From a virus, in the IMG/VR virus record IMGVR_UViG_3300043788_000023, positions 62,001 through 126,000 of that record: DNA of 64,000 nucleotides. One strand, 5' to 3'. Positions 56,989 through 64,000 of this stretch are shown here, in pieces. How positions within the stretch are numbered: position 1 is the stretch's first letter; every line of letters begins with the position of its first letter. The position numbers and the translations under genes are program-made. A model generated the notes under the pieces. The model was not told where the DNA came from. It saw only the letters and a program-made list of their open reading frames with translations, and did not search any database.

Positions 56989-57745
56989 GCTTTTTCCCTT
57001 CAAACCTAGCAACGAGGGCGGTTGCATTGTCGCCCGTAGGCATTGCCACAGCACGGTCAACGATGGCTTGCGCCTCAGCGCCTTCCTCAACCAGCTTGAC
57101 TATGCTCTCTGCTGCCACGGCAAAATTGTAGTGGCTGGGATCAAATACGCCGTCCGTCGCTACGATTACGAAGCTGTCTTGGTTGACCTTTACGGTATAG
57201 ATGTCAGGCACACGTGACAGCACACGGTTCAAGTGGTAGTTGCCGAGAGCACGTGCCATCTGCAACCCACCGCCGCTGAAGCTTGCGCAAAGGTAGCCGT
57301 TAAGGACGATTCCACCACGCTCCTCCGCTGCCCTGCGCTCTTCGTAATTGGTGCGGACATTGTGCTCGGGTCCGATGTTGATCTTACCCTCGGCGTCCTT
57401 GATGACGATGGGACTGTCTCCCAGAATAGCGCACGTCACCGTGTTGCCCCTGTACGGAATGTACGCGAGGGACAGCGTGGAGCCGGGGTTGAGATGCCTA
57501 GTCAGCGAGTGAAGCTTGTTGATCGCCTTCTTCAGGGCGGTGCGAGGCGTGGCTTTAGGCTCGGTAATCTCGTCGGCGAAAATGCCGGGAAACTTCTCGG
57601 ACGCAAGGTGCGACACTTGCTGACCGCCATGGCCGTCAAACACGCCGATCAGCAGCCCCTTCGGGCAGCTTACGGTGAAAAAGCGGTCTTCCTGATAACC
57701 ACGCAGACCCACGTGGGTCGCAGATGTTGTAGGTTTTATCTTCAT
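56939..57745 (-). CDS. PP2C-type protein phosphatase, 268 aa
   Basis: Ser/Thr phosphatase motifs: YQEDR (17-21), VFDGHGG (35-41), ILGDSPIVI (107-115), ARALGNYHL (164-172), ATDGVFD (196-202) and GDNAT (238-242). The metal-binding Asp residues (in DGHGG, TDG and GDN) are retained, so activity is expected; 'ALGN' has Asn where many have Asp. Start ATG 57745, overlapping the previous gene's stop by 4 bases. A basic C-terminus (KKRAAKRRANSRR) may bind nucleic acid. Known phage PP2C examples reverse host kinase signalling. Target here unknown. Confidence 0.92.
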   Translation of the reverse strand: MKIKPTTSATHVGLRGYQEDRFFTVSCPKGLLIGVFDGHGGQQVSHLASEKFPGIFADEITEPKATPRTALKKAINKLHSLTRHLNPGSTLSLAYIPYRGNTVTCAILGDSPIVIKDAEGKINIGPEHNVRTNYEERRAAEERGGIVLNGYLCASFSGGGLQMARALGNYHLNRVLSRVPDIYTVKVNQDSFVIVATDGVFDPSHYNFAVAAESIVKLVEEGAEAQAIVDRAVAMPTGDNATALVARFEGKKRAAKRRANSRRTASGR

Positions 57746-58032
57746 ATCATGTACTGCGTGACTTGGATGTTCACGTCCTTGAAAACGATGTCGTAACAGG
57801 GTTCGCACAAAACCGCGGTGTGTATGTCCCCGTCTTTCTGGGAACCATAGCCCCAGCCTTGCTTGAGCAGGAAGTGGTTGGCGAACGAAGGTTCGTGGTA
57901 GATGCTGTACGGCTCGCCCATAGGGTTCCAGCCGCCCTCTACGATCTTCTCAATCTCCACACCGCAGCGGTCGCAGGTGACCTTGTCCAATTCCTTGCGT
58001 TCGGAGTTGACGATTTTGTATGTTAGACCCAT
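57742..58032 (-). CDS. Cys-pair protein, 96 aa
   Basis: ATG 58032 (MGLTYKIVNSERKELDKVTC), preceded by GCAGTATTAGTCT; the longer frame runs through the upstream terminator and is not used. Contains VTCDRCGVEIEKIV and LCEPCYDIVFKDV, two CxxC pairs about 55 residues apart, a zinc ribbon-like arrangement with a Gly/Tyr/His-rich loop. Unknown role; coupled to PP2C. Confidence 0.68.
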   Translation of the reverse strand: MGLTYKIVNSERKELDKVTCDRCGVEIEKIVEGGWNPMGEPYSIYHEPSFANHFLLKQGWGYGSQKDGDIHTAVLCEPCYDIVFKDVNIQVTQYMI

Positions 58033-58055
58033 GCAGACTAATACTGCAAAAAGAA

Positions 58056-58082
58056 AAGCCCCGGCTTTTGAGACCGGGGCTT
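58056..58082 (-). terminator. Intrinsic terminator after the TPM gene
   Basis: AAGCCCCGG / CCGGGGCTT, 9-base-pair stem, 9-base loop, followed on the minus strand by T-rich sequence (complement of 58049-58055). 24 bases after the TPM stop. Confidence 0.88.
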
Positions 58083-58105
58083 CTCCGTGGTGAGGTCTGC
58101 AAACT

Positions 58106-59221
58106 TTAGAAGCCGCTGTCTCCGCCAGAACTGCCGCCGAAACCGCTGTCGCTGGAGCCGCCAAAATCGCTGCTGGGCGGGTCGTAGCTGGGCGTGGATT
58201 CCGGTTCGGAGAAGCTGGTGTCCGGTGCCGACTGCGTAGGCTCTTCCCAAGTTGAGTCGGGAGCCGAGGGCGCAGGCGGGGTGTAGGAGGGCGCTGGTTC
58301 AACGTAAGTCGTCTGCGGTTGTTCATAGACCACAGTCGGGTTGTTCGGACGGCTGAGCATCTCGCCGACCACTAAACCAGAGACGAAGCCATCGCCACTG
58401 CCGGAGTTGTTGTTGATCACGGTCGTGTGCGAAGGCGCTGCCGCTGCGTAGCGGTAGGGGTTGGGCGGTGTGGCGTAAGACGTACGATCCGGCACGGGCG
58501 TGGTGTCGTAGTCGGTTGTCGTGGGTGTGGTCGTTTCCGTTTCCTCAGTCTTCTTGCGGAGGACGAAGTAAAGCACGAGACCGAAGATGCTCAACGTGAG
58601 CAGGACAAGGAAGAAAACCAGGAGTCCAGACGTTCCGCTGTTGTCGGTTTGCTGGGTCTGCACCGGGGCTGTGTTCTGCGCACCTGACGCTGTGTACGTG
58701 CGTGGTTGCCCGGCTGCGCCGGGTCCACGCTGTTGAGCGACGTGGAAAGAAGTCGCCTGCCCGGTCGTGCCCGTCAGAACGGCCGCGAGACCTAGTTCCC
58801 ATTGGCGGTTCTTGAAATACGTGTTGGAAAGCTGGCTGTAAGTGGACGTGATGTCAAACGCACCGTTGTAGTACGAGCCGAGAAACATGTTCTTGGCGCG
58901 GTCGTTCGGCGCAACCATGACCACGAAGAGATTCGCCTTGCGCTGTCCGTTGGTCGTCCAGCTTGGGCAGTTTAACTCAAAGCGCCGTTCCACGTCGGAA
59001 AGGCTGGAGCCATAATTGGCGATTGAATCAACGATGACGACCTTGACGTCTGCGCCTTGATTGATCAGAGTGCGGGCGGCGCTGCCGATGACCTGCGGGT
59101 TGTGGATGACCCCGGCTTGGTCAATGATGGTCGCATTGCATTGAGTCTGGGTTTGGGCTTGAGTCAGCGGGGCAAAGAGTAGAACGAGCGCCGCGACGAG
59201 CAAAGACAATCTTAGGTTCAT
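58106..59221 (-). CDS. TPM-domain (YgcG-like) membrane protein, 371 aa
   Basis: Signal peptide (MNLRLSLLVAALVLLFAPLT), TPM domain about 28-160 (NATIIDQAGVIHNPQVIGSA, RTLINQGADVKVVIVDSI), linker, one membrane helix about 206-228 (SGLLVFFLVLLTLSIFGLVL), and a Pro/Ser/Thr/Gly tail ending GGSSDSGFGGSSGGDSGF. This is the YgcG/Psb32 layout: secreted TPM domain, helix, Gly/Ser-rich tail. Known TPM proteins have acid-phosphatase-like or envelope-assembly roles. The start is well defined (AGGAGATCACC). In a phage, its presence in an envelope cassette is unusual. Confidence 0.82.
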   Translation of the reverse strand: MNLRLSLLVAALVLLFAPLTQAQTQTQCNATIIDQAGVIHNPQVIGSAARTLINQGADVKVVIVDSIANYGSSLSDVERRFELNCPSWTTNGQRKANLFVVMVAPNDRAKNMFLGSYYNGAFDITSTYSQLSNTYFKNRQWELGLAAVLTGTTGQATSFHVAQQRGPGAAGQPRTYTASGAQNTAPVQTQQTDNSGTSGLLVFFLVLLTLSIFGLVLYFVLRKKTEETETTTPTTTDYDTTPVPDRTSYATPPNPYRYAAAAPSHTTVINNNSGSGDGFVSGLVVGEMLSRPNNPTVVYEQPQTTYVEPAPSYTPPAPSAPDSTWEEPTQSAPDTSFSEPESTPSYDPPSSDFGGSSDSGFGGSSGGDSGF

Positions 59222-59285
59222 GGTGATCTCCTGTACTGAAAATACCAGAGCGGGGGAAATTTACAAGGAAGGCCTTAAAAAGAAA

Positions 59286-59307
59286 AAGCCCCGGCGAACC
59301 GGGGCTT
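59286..59307 (-). terminator. Intrinsic terminator after the 229-residue barrel gene
   Basis: AAGCCCCGG-CGAA-CCGGGGCTT: 9-base-pair stem capped by a 4-base loop, T-rich on the minus-strand 3' side (complement of 59275-59286). Confidence 0.9.
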
Positions 59308-59322
59308 CCTCCCACTCTAGGA

Positions 59323-60012
59323 TTAGAGGACGAACTTGAGTCCGCCGCCGCCAGTCCACGTGGTTGCACGCAGAATGGACGAGGTAGAACCCGTCAGGTT
59401 GGACGAGAAGGACAAGGTCTGGGTGAAACGGAGGTGCTTGCGAATTCCAGTCTTGCCGAGGATGATCTCGTTGGTCACGTTGAAGGAACGATCTGCCACC
59501 GGGGGATTGATGTTGGTGATGGAAAAGCCACCGGGCAGGATGTAGTTGGCGATGATGCGATCACGGCTGAAGTTGAAGCCGCCGCCGACGAATGGACGGG
59601 CCTGAGCAACGTTCACGCTGGTAAAGAAAGAGCGGACGCCCTCTTCACCTTGCTGAATGGTCGTGAAACCTGTGACTTGGTTGGAGTAGGATGCGCCGCC
59701 GCCGACGAGCACTACCTTGAAAATCTTGAGGTAGCCTGACCCCGTCACCTTGCCCGTGTAGCCGGACGCGGTGCTGAAGCCGTTGGCAAACGATTCCTGA
59801 TAGTTGACATCGAGCAGCAGGTGCTTGGTGCTGGACTCAATACCGACGCCGACGTTGGCGCTCGGGGTGGAAGAGTTCAGGACTGAGCCTGTGCCAGTTC
59901 CGGTGATGCCGATGGTGCCGTAAGGTGCAAAAGCGCCGTTCTGTGCGTGAGCCGGGGCGACGAGCGCCAGAGCCGCGAACAGAGCGATGACTGCTAAGGT
60001 TAGAACCTTCAT
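59323..60012 (-). CDS. Outer-membrane beta-barrel-like protein, 229 aa
   Basis: Signal peptide (MKVLTLAVIALFAALALVAP, cleavage after AHA), then about ten amphipathic beta strands with aromatic ends (GIESSTKHLLLDVNYQESFA, ARPFVGGGFNFSRDRIIANY, LRFTQTLSFSSNLTGSTSS), ending in Leu (GGGGLKFVL), the usual C-terminal signal of outer-membrane barrels. Eight-strand OmpW/OprF-like size. Transcribed from P5 and closed by its own terminator, which implies strong single-gene expression. Modifies the host outer membrane; superinfection exclusion is one idea. Confidence 0.78.
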   Translation of the reverse strand: MKVLTLAVIALFAALALVAPAHAQNGAFAPYGTIGITGTGTGSVLNSSTPSANVGVGIESSTKHLLLDVNYQESFANGFSTASGYTGKVTGSGYLKIFKVVLVGGGASYSNQVTGFTTIQQGEEGVRSFFTSVNVAQARPFVGGGFNFSRDRIIANYILPGGFSITNINPPVADRSFNVTNEIILGKTGIRKHLRFTQTLSFSSNLTGSTSSILRATTWTGGGGLKFVL

Positions 60013-60046
60013 TCTGTTTTTCTCCTGTGGGTTTTGCCCAGACCCT

Positions 60047-60076
60047 ATAATACTCGGAAAAGAACGAATGGCGCAA
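60047..60076 (-). promoter_or_regulatory. Promoter candidate P5
   Basis: On the minus strand: TTGCGC (60076-60071), 18-base spacer, TATTAT (60052-60047). The barrel gene starts at 60012 with AGGAGAAA before it. Box quality is fair; it differs from the P1-P3 family. Confidence 0.55.
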
Positions 60077-60106
60077 ACTTTTTGTAATGATTGTAAAATA
60101 AAGGAC

Positions 60107-61033
60107 TTAGTTGAAGTGGGCGAATAGGAAATTCACCCCGCCGTCGTTGCTGTACACGACACCATGCTTTAGGCTCGCCACTACGATGTGGTTTCGGTCT
60201 GTGGCGATCATGTCATTGACAACCACGACGTTGAGGCTCCGACGCTTCCAAGAGTCCCCGCCGTTGGTGGAAAGGAATACGCCGTCAGTCGTCCCAGCAT
60301 AAATCGTGTTCTTGTCCACTTGGAAAAGAACCTTGGTTCGCCGTGCATCCTTGCTCGTCTTCAGCTTTTTGTACTGCTCACCGTCGTCGCTGCCTTTGTA
60401 TATGCCGGAGCACGCACCGATGTAGACCGTTGAGGGGTCGGTCTTGTCAAGGATGATGGAAAAGAAATCTGAATCGTTGATCAAGCCCTTGTCTATGGGG
60501 TGCCAAGCGGCTCCGCCGTTGTGCGTGACGTAACCCAAGTGCCAAGTCCCTGCAAAAATCTGATTGGGGTAGTTCGGGTCTACAGCTACGCTCTGGACGT
60601 TCTTGATCGTGAAAATTTTGTCCCAAGTCATCCCCTGATCCGTTGAACGATACACGCCGTCCAAACCGCCAGCGATGAGCGTATCCCCGGAGAGTGCCAA
60701 CCCACGGATGCTTTTGTGGAGCGTCAGTTCCCAAGTCTTCCCTTCATCAAGGGAACGGAAGAAGTCGCCCACATTAGGATTGTTCAAATCCCAAGCGGCG
60801 ATGTAGATGCGACCGCCGTCCGTCAGGATGCGGTCAATCACGTACTGGTTGCCGAACGAAACGAAAGCTTGCCACGAAACGCCTTGATCGTGAGAGGTGT
60901 AGAGGATTCCAGCGGAGGTTCCTAGATACAGCACGCCGGGGGCGGCTGCCAAGCTGCGGGCCTCTATGTATGGCATAGAGACCCGCGCCGGGACAAGGAA
61001 GAATACTACGAGTGCGAGGAGAAAGGCTCTCAT
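60107..61033 (-). CDS. YCF48/BNR-like beta-propeller, 308 aa
   Basis: Signal peptide or N-terminal anchor (MRAFLLALVVFFLVPARVSM), then six or so repeats with Asp/Gly-Trp blades: TSHDQGVSWQAF, RSLDEGKTWELT, RSTDQGMTWDKI, THNGGAAWHPID, STNGGDSWKRR, SNDGGVNF. This is the S-x-(D/N)-x-G-x-(S/T)-W blade of BNR/YCF48/sortilin-like propellers. Known members bind proteins or glycans. It is coupled by overlap to the OmpA-like gene. Probably exported to the periplasm or surface. Confidence 0.85.
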   Translation of the reverse strand: MRAFLLALVVFFLVPARVSMPYIEARSLAAAPGVLYLGTSAGILYTSHDQGVSWQAFVSFGNQYVIDRILTDGGRIYIAAWDLNNPNVGDFFRSLDEGKTWELTLHKSIRGLALSGDTLIAGGLDGVYRSTDQGMTWDKIFTIKNVQSVAVDPNYPNQIFAGTWHLGYVTHNGGAAWHPIDKGLINDSDFFSIILDKTDPSTVYIGACSGIYKGSDDGEQYKKLKTSKDARRTKVLFQVDKNTIYAGTTDGVFLSTNGGDSWKRRSLNVVVVNDMIATDRNHIVVASLKHGVVYSNDGGVNFLFAHFN

Positions 61034-61509
61034 TGCTCCCGAATCGTGACAGTGTTGCCCGTGGTCGCATCGGCAGTTACGCTGATGCGGGAAGGAGCAA
61101 TTCCGAACTTGGATTCACCGCTGGTGAGATAGCGACGAACGCCCTGAACGTTCTTGGCACTTCCACGAACCACGACTGTCTTGGTGGGATTGCTCTGCAA
61201 CCACAACGCCACAGTGTCAAGCGATGCTTTGCAGAGGTTGGTGACCACAGCCTTGGCTCCGAACTGGCACGATGCGTCAAACGTCGGCACAGTTGCAGGT
61301 GTGGGTGTAACCGGAACCGGAGTCGGAACCGGGGTGGGTGCCGTAACCGTCACCACTGCCGGGGGCACTGGTGTTGGAGGAGGCGGCACTGGTGTCGGTG
61401 CTATGGTCAGAACCAAAGCTGCCGTGGCAACCACGACGGCGGTAATGAAAGGTCGCCGTGCCGCCAAGTGGAGAACGCCTGAAATACTTCCCGATGGAGA
61501 ACCGTACAT
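61030..61509 (-). CDS. Membrane-anchored OmpA-C-like protein, 159 aa
   Basis: ATG 61509 (MYGSPSGSISGVLHLAARRP) is taken; the longer frame overlaps the next gene. One N-terminal membrane helix (ITAVVVATAALVLTIA) is followed by a Pro/Thr/Val linker (APTPVPPPPTPVPP) and a C-terminal domain with TVALWLQSNPTKTVVVRGSA, VRRYLTSGE and GIAPSRISVTAD. The order resembles a minimal OmpA-like peptidoglycan-binding domain (x-L..NP...V.V.G...G..R...L...G)). Overlaps both neighbours. Anchors something to the cell wall, by inference. Confidence 0.78.
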   Translation of the reverse strand: MYGSPSGSISGVLHLAARRPFITAVVVATAALVLTIAPTPVPPPPTPVPPAVVTVTAPTPVPTPVPVTPTPATVPTFDASCQFGAKAVVTNLCKASLDTVALWLQSNPTKTVVVRGSAKNVQGVRRYLTSGESKFGIAPSRISVTADATTGNTVTIREQ

Positions 61510-61510
61510 G

Positions 61511-62392
61511 TTATTGTCGCCCCTTTTTGTTGAAAAGATTCCAATCAAATGATGTGTTGAAGAAGAAATAAGCACCCGTGGACGAAAGCCCCGAGATGAA
61601 GCGGTTTTCGTGACGTACCGAAGCGCCTATCTCAGTGTACACGCCGTGGATGGGAGCAGCAAGCTTAATTCCGCCACCGCCCGCAACTTTGTTTTCCCAA
61701 TCGTTCCCCTGCGTGTCGCCGACGAATCGGATTTCAGCGTAGGGAATGAGAGCCACGCGACCGAAGCGGTGAGCGATGACGCCCTGTTGGACGTTGCCCA
61801 TGCCGATCACGTTGTTGTGCTCAATGGGTTCGATGTTGCCCGCTTCAAACCACGCAGAACCGGGGAAGCGGCTCTTCGGGTCAGCCATGGGCTGCCAGCC
61901 GAACCAGCCGTTGACGAAGCCTGTTGCTCCGCCGCGCTGCGTTGGCAGGTTGTAGGTGCCGTTGACCAGAGTCGGGCTGAGGAACTGTCCGGTTCCGACG
62001 TAGCGATCTTCGTACTGGTAGCCACCGCTGACGCTGATGACTCCATGCCGGAAGAACTTGTTGATCTTCGCTCCACCGAACGGCAGGACCATGTTGTTCC
62101 ACGGGTAGCCGTAGGTGTCGTTGCCCAGCGAAACGCTGGCGTATGGGGTGAATGTGACGGAGCCTTTGGCGGTGCTAAACAGCGTTACGCCCTGCTCCAC
62201 GTAGATTTCGGATTGAATGTTGCCATGCTCGACCGGGCTTGAGTCGCCGACTGACGTCCAAGCCTGACCGGGAAAGGCGGAAACTTGCAGCGTGCTGCCC
62301 TTGGCAGCGGGGATCGGGCCGTCCTGCGCGAAAGCCGCTGAGGCTACCGTCAGGGTTAAAGCTAGGAACAGTGCTGAGAGTACGTTTTTCAT
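61511..62392 (-). CDS. Outer-membrane beta protein with internal duplication, 293 aa
   Basis: Signal peptide (MKNVLSALFLALTLTVASAA, then FAQDG). Two clearly homologous halves, about residues 40-133 (starting FPGQAWTSVGDSSPVEHG) and 176-268 (starting FPGSAWFEAGNIEPIEHN). In each, a PYA strand, a G-(N/D)-D-T block, a (W)xNK/NNMV segment and an RxxxG end recur. Beta-barrel-type strands throughout, ending FDWNLFNKKGRQ. The C-terminal part is reminiscent of the outer-membrane end of NfrA/Pga/Bcs-type exopolysaccharide exporters, but this is not established. Strong ribosome site (AAGGAGA). Next to the glycosyltransferase. Confidence 0.78.
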   Translation of the reverse strand: MKNVLSALFLALTLTVASAAFAQDGPIPAAKGSTLQVSAFPGQAWTSVGDSSPVEHGNIQSEIYVEQGVTLFSTAKGSVTFTPYASVSLGNDTYGYPWNNMVLPFGGAKINKFFRHGVISVSGGYQYEDRYVGTGQFLSPTLVNGTYNLPTQRGGATGFVNGWFGWQPMADPKSRFPGSAWFEAGNIEPIEHNNVIGMGNVQQGVIAHRFGRVALIPYAEIRFVGDTQGNDWENKVAGGGGIKLAAPIHGVYTEIGASVRHENRFISGLSSTGAYFFFNTSFDWNLFNKKGRQ

Positions 62393-62479
62393 AAATCTCC
62401 TTGTTCCCCTTTGATGCTGTGAACATCGGGCGGGGTGCGCCCTTTTTGAAAAAAGTGCTTGGTGCCAGTAATTTTTACC

Positions 62480-63544
62480 TTAGTACCTCTTTACAGAGAA
62501 CCACGCTTCTGCGTGTTTGCGGGCGACGATGGTCTTCCAAAAACTGGTGAAGAGTACACCACAGTCCACAAAACGCATTACCACATACGCAGGGGACGCA
62601 AGTATCACATCCATCCTACGCTCGCTGATGCCGCAAAACACGGCAAGCGCGAATGTAATGAGGAAGTCGCAGCCTGTGAGCCACAGCATCCTCATCGGAT
62701 ATTTGAGCAGGAAGTACGGGAATAAACAGAGCATTACCCCGAAGAACATGCCCTCGCCCATGAGCAGCTTCCACTCAAGGTCAAGTCTTTTCCAGCCAGT
62801 AAAAATGTTGTACTTCAGACCAATCTGCCAAGTGCCAGTATACCACCGATTCATCTGTTTTACATAGTCCGTCAGCGTGCGTGGGTCCTGCGTGTAGACC
62901 TCGGCCTTCGGTCGGTACACGATCTTGCCCATATTTTGGCGGTGGACTTGGAGGGTCACGTCCATGTCTTCGACCAGCGTGTCACGGTTCCAGTCCAGCT
63001 TGGCGAACACGTCGGAGCGATAGCTGGCGGCGCATCCTGGTGCTACGTTGATCACGCCCATGTTGCTCTGCGCCTCGCGGTAGATGAAGTGCGTCACGAA
63101 GTAGCCGAAGCAGCGGTAGGCCGTGAGCCAGTTGTACGGCACACTCTTCGCCCTGCCGCACACGAGGGCGACATCCTTCCGTCCGTAGAAGCCTTTGCGG
63201 ACCTCCCGGTAGTATTCCTCGTTGACCATCGTGTCGGCGTCCATCAGCGTGATGATGTCGTAGCGCTTGATTAGGTCAAAGTGGCTACAGGCACGGGCGA
63301 TGGCGTTTGCCTTGCCGACGTTCTTCTCGTTGCGGAGCACGTTCACGCCGAACGACGCTGCGATCTCCCCGGTGCCGTCCGTGGAGCCGTCGTCAATCAC
63401 GTACACGTCAGACGACAGCATCCGGGCGTTCAAGATGCTCTTCACTGTGCGGGCGATCACCCTTGCCTCATTCATGGCGGGAACAATGACACAAAGCCTC
63501 AAGTCGGGACTCCTCAGTTCTGTTCTCAGGTCTTCGCTAATCAC
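62480..63544 (-). CDS. Processive family-2 glycosyltransferase, 354 aa
   Basis: GT2 motifs: VIDDGSTDGT (49-58), LMDADT (100-105), LVEDMDV (190-196) and QMNRWYTG (230-237), the Q-x-x-R-W mark of processive synthases such as PgaC, NodC and hyaluronan synthase. Catalytic domain about 17-240; C-terminal membrane helices around 263-280, 287-306 and 314-335. Lacks the N-terminal helices of PgaC, so it resembles NfrB/short GT2s. Start ATG 63544, overlapping the deacetylase stop by 4 bases. Predicted to polymerise a sugar (GlcNAc-like) at the host inner membrane. Confidence 0.9.
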   Translation of the reverse strand: MISEDLRTELRSPDLRLCVIVPAMNEARVIARTVKSILNARMLSSDVYVIDDGSTDGTGEIAASFGVNVLRNEKNVGKANAIARACSHFDLIKRYDIITLMDADTMVNEEYYREVRKGFYGRKDVALVCGRAKSVPYNWLTAYRCFGYFVTHFIYREAQSNMGVINVAPGCAASYRSDVFAKLDWNRDTLVEDMDVTLQVHRQNMGKIVYRPKAEVYTQDPRTLTDYVKQMNRWYTGTWQIGLKYNIFTGWKRLDLEWKLLMGEGMFFGVMLCLFPYFLLKYPMRMLWLTGCDFLITFALAVFCGISERRMDVILASPAYVVMRFVDCGVLFTSFWKTIVARKHAEAWFSVKRY

Positions 63545-64000
63545 CGAGCCACGACCGTCAACGCTCTGGCATCAAACGCGACGTTGTACACACCATCTTC
63601 GGATTCAAGCTTGACTCCCTGCTGGAAAAGGTTGACGTTATCCGGTGCAGTGATGCGCAGCGTTACGCCGTCAGGAAACGCTGGTGGTACTTCCCATGAG
63701 TAAGTCACGCCGTGCGTGTCCGTCCCCTGCTTCGCATGTTCAAATGCTTCCTGCGCCCGGAGGTAAGCTGCAACGGTTCCGAACGGTGCGATCCACAGCC
63801 CTTTATCTTCCTGCGTCTTCATGTAGTCAAGCATCCCGGTGAATGTCTCAACCGGAATAGGTTCCCAACCGCTTTTCTCATCACCGATTCCGTGAATCTG
63901 GAGCACAGTCCAAGCGTTCTTGGACATGTCGGTATCCACCCAGCTTTTGTACGTGTCAAGCGTAGTCGCTGTCATGGTGACCTGCGACGGGATGTTGTAG
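63541..64000 (-). CDS. Polysaccharide deacetylase C-terminal part (runs off right edge)
   Basis: The open frame continues past the first Met codon to the window edge (…YNIPSQVTMTATTLDTY), so the gene begins outside. Visible features: DTYKSWVDTDMSKNAWTVLQ, then IHGIGDEKSGWEPIPVETFT, the HGIGDE block of NodB-type sugar deacetylases, and GLWIAPFGTVAAYLRAQEAF, typical of their last third. After that a small beta domain (residues ~95-144 of the visible part). Likely removes acetyl groups from a nascent polysaccharide, with the GT2 next door. The catalytic N-terminal motifs lie off the window. Confidence 0.8.
   Translation of the reverse strand, partial: YNIPSQVTMTATTLDTYKSWVDTDMSKNAWTVLQIHGIGDEKSGWEPIPVETFTGMLDYMKTQEDKGLWIAPFGTVAAYLRAQEAFEHAKQGTDTHGVTYSWEVPPAFPDGVTLRITAPDNVNLFQQGVKLESEDGVYNVAFDARALTVVAR

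Noticed and set aside
56989-57090. Helicase start at 57090 or 57027
   Set aside because: These starts extend 40-100 bases further into the PP2C gene and have no ribosome site, while the GTG at 56988 is preceded by AAGGG and begins right at the Q motif.
49574-58045. GCAGTATTA boxes before the genes at 49573 and 58032 as a second promoter class
   Set aside because: The 9-mer recurs, but no -35-like box lies at 16-19 bases upstream in either case, and two copies are too few.
58106-61033. Reading TPM and YCF48-like proteins as photosystem II repair genes, hence a cyanophage
   Set aside because: Both domain types are widespread in non-photosynthetic bacteria, both carry export signals, and no psbA, psbD or other photosynthesis gene is nearby.
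62425-62455. GGGC...GCCC hairpin followed by T-run on the plus strand
   Set aside because: The T-run is on the plus strand, where no gene ends; for the minus-strand glycosyltransferase the T-run would be on the wrong side, so it is not a terminator of that gene.
1-64000. tRNA genes, CRISPR arrays, integrase and insertion sequences
   Set aside because: I looked for cloverleaf arms with a T-loop GGTTCGA-type box, regularly spaced repeats and transposase or recombinase motifs, and saw none. A tRNAscan and repeat search over the window would settle the matter.

Overview
The window reads as part of a large contractile-tailed dsDNA phage (Caudoviricetes, myovirus type). It carries a tail sheath, a tail tube, an HK97-like major capsid protein, a capsid maturation protease and a scaffold-like protein, in tightly packed genes that mostly run on the minus strand with 4-base start/stop overlaps. 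There are no ribosomal, metabolic-core or chromosomal genes. I saw no tRNA, CRISPR array or insertion sequence. Several proteins carry Gram-negative export signals (lipoboxes, outer-membrane-type beta-barrel proteins), so the host is probably a Gram-negative bacterium; I cannot name it. No terminase or portal was recognised, so the genome extends beyond this window.

Layout (transcription mostly right to left). 1-2.5 kb: small unknown, membrane and lipoprotein genes with two copies of a conserved promoter. 2.5-21.4 kb: virion proteins. These are a 1479-residue protein with eight Cys-rich (zinc-ribbon-like) modules, tail-fibre and Ig-like proteins, a SWIM/HExxH protein, an HNH nuclease, the major capsid protein and a decoration-like protein. 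21.6-30.6 kb: scaffold-like protein, capsid protease and a 1952-residue mosaic protein with a possible ADP-ribosyltransferase-like domain and WPE repeats. 30.6-32.7 kb: a plus-strand mini-operon of six small genes behind a strong promoter and a structured leader. 32.7-45.6 kb: tail tube, ParB-like protein, a very long tail sheath and baseplate/neck candidates.

45.6-58.0 kb is an accessory island. It holds a P-loop kinase, adenylate kinase, a protein of the thymine-hypermodification (5-hmdU kinase helical / aGPT-pyrophosphorylase) family, an Nmad1-domain protein, an AAA+ ATPase, nicotinamide phosphoribosyltransferase plus a bifunctional NMN adenylyltransferase/Nudix protein, a UvrD-like helicase and a PP2C phosphatase. 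The NAD genes form a complete two-step nicotinamide-to-NAD+ route of the type described as phage NAD+ reconstitution against NAD-depleting immunity. The 46-49.6 kb genes point to hypermodified genomic DNA.

58.1-64 kb is a cell-envelope island: a TPM-domain membrane protein, two outer-membrane beta-barrel-type proteins (one an internal duplication), a YCF48/BNR-like beta-propeller, an OmpA-like protein, a processive family-2 glycosyltransferase and the end of a polysaccharide deacetylase. Together these last genes look like a phage-carried exopolysaccharide synthesis/export cassette, which I regard as the most unusual content. Five minus-strand intrinsic terminators and five promoter candidates were located. 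All family names are from memory of motifs; no search was run.
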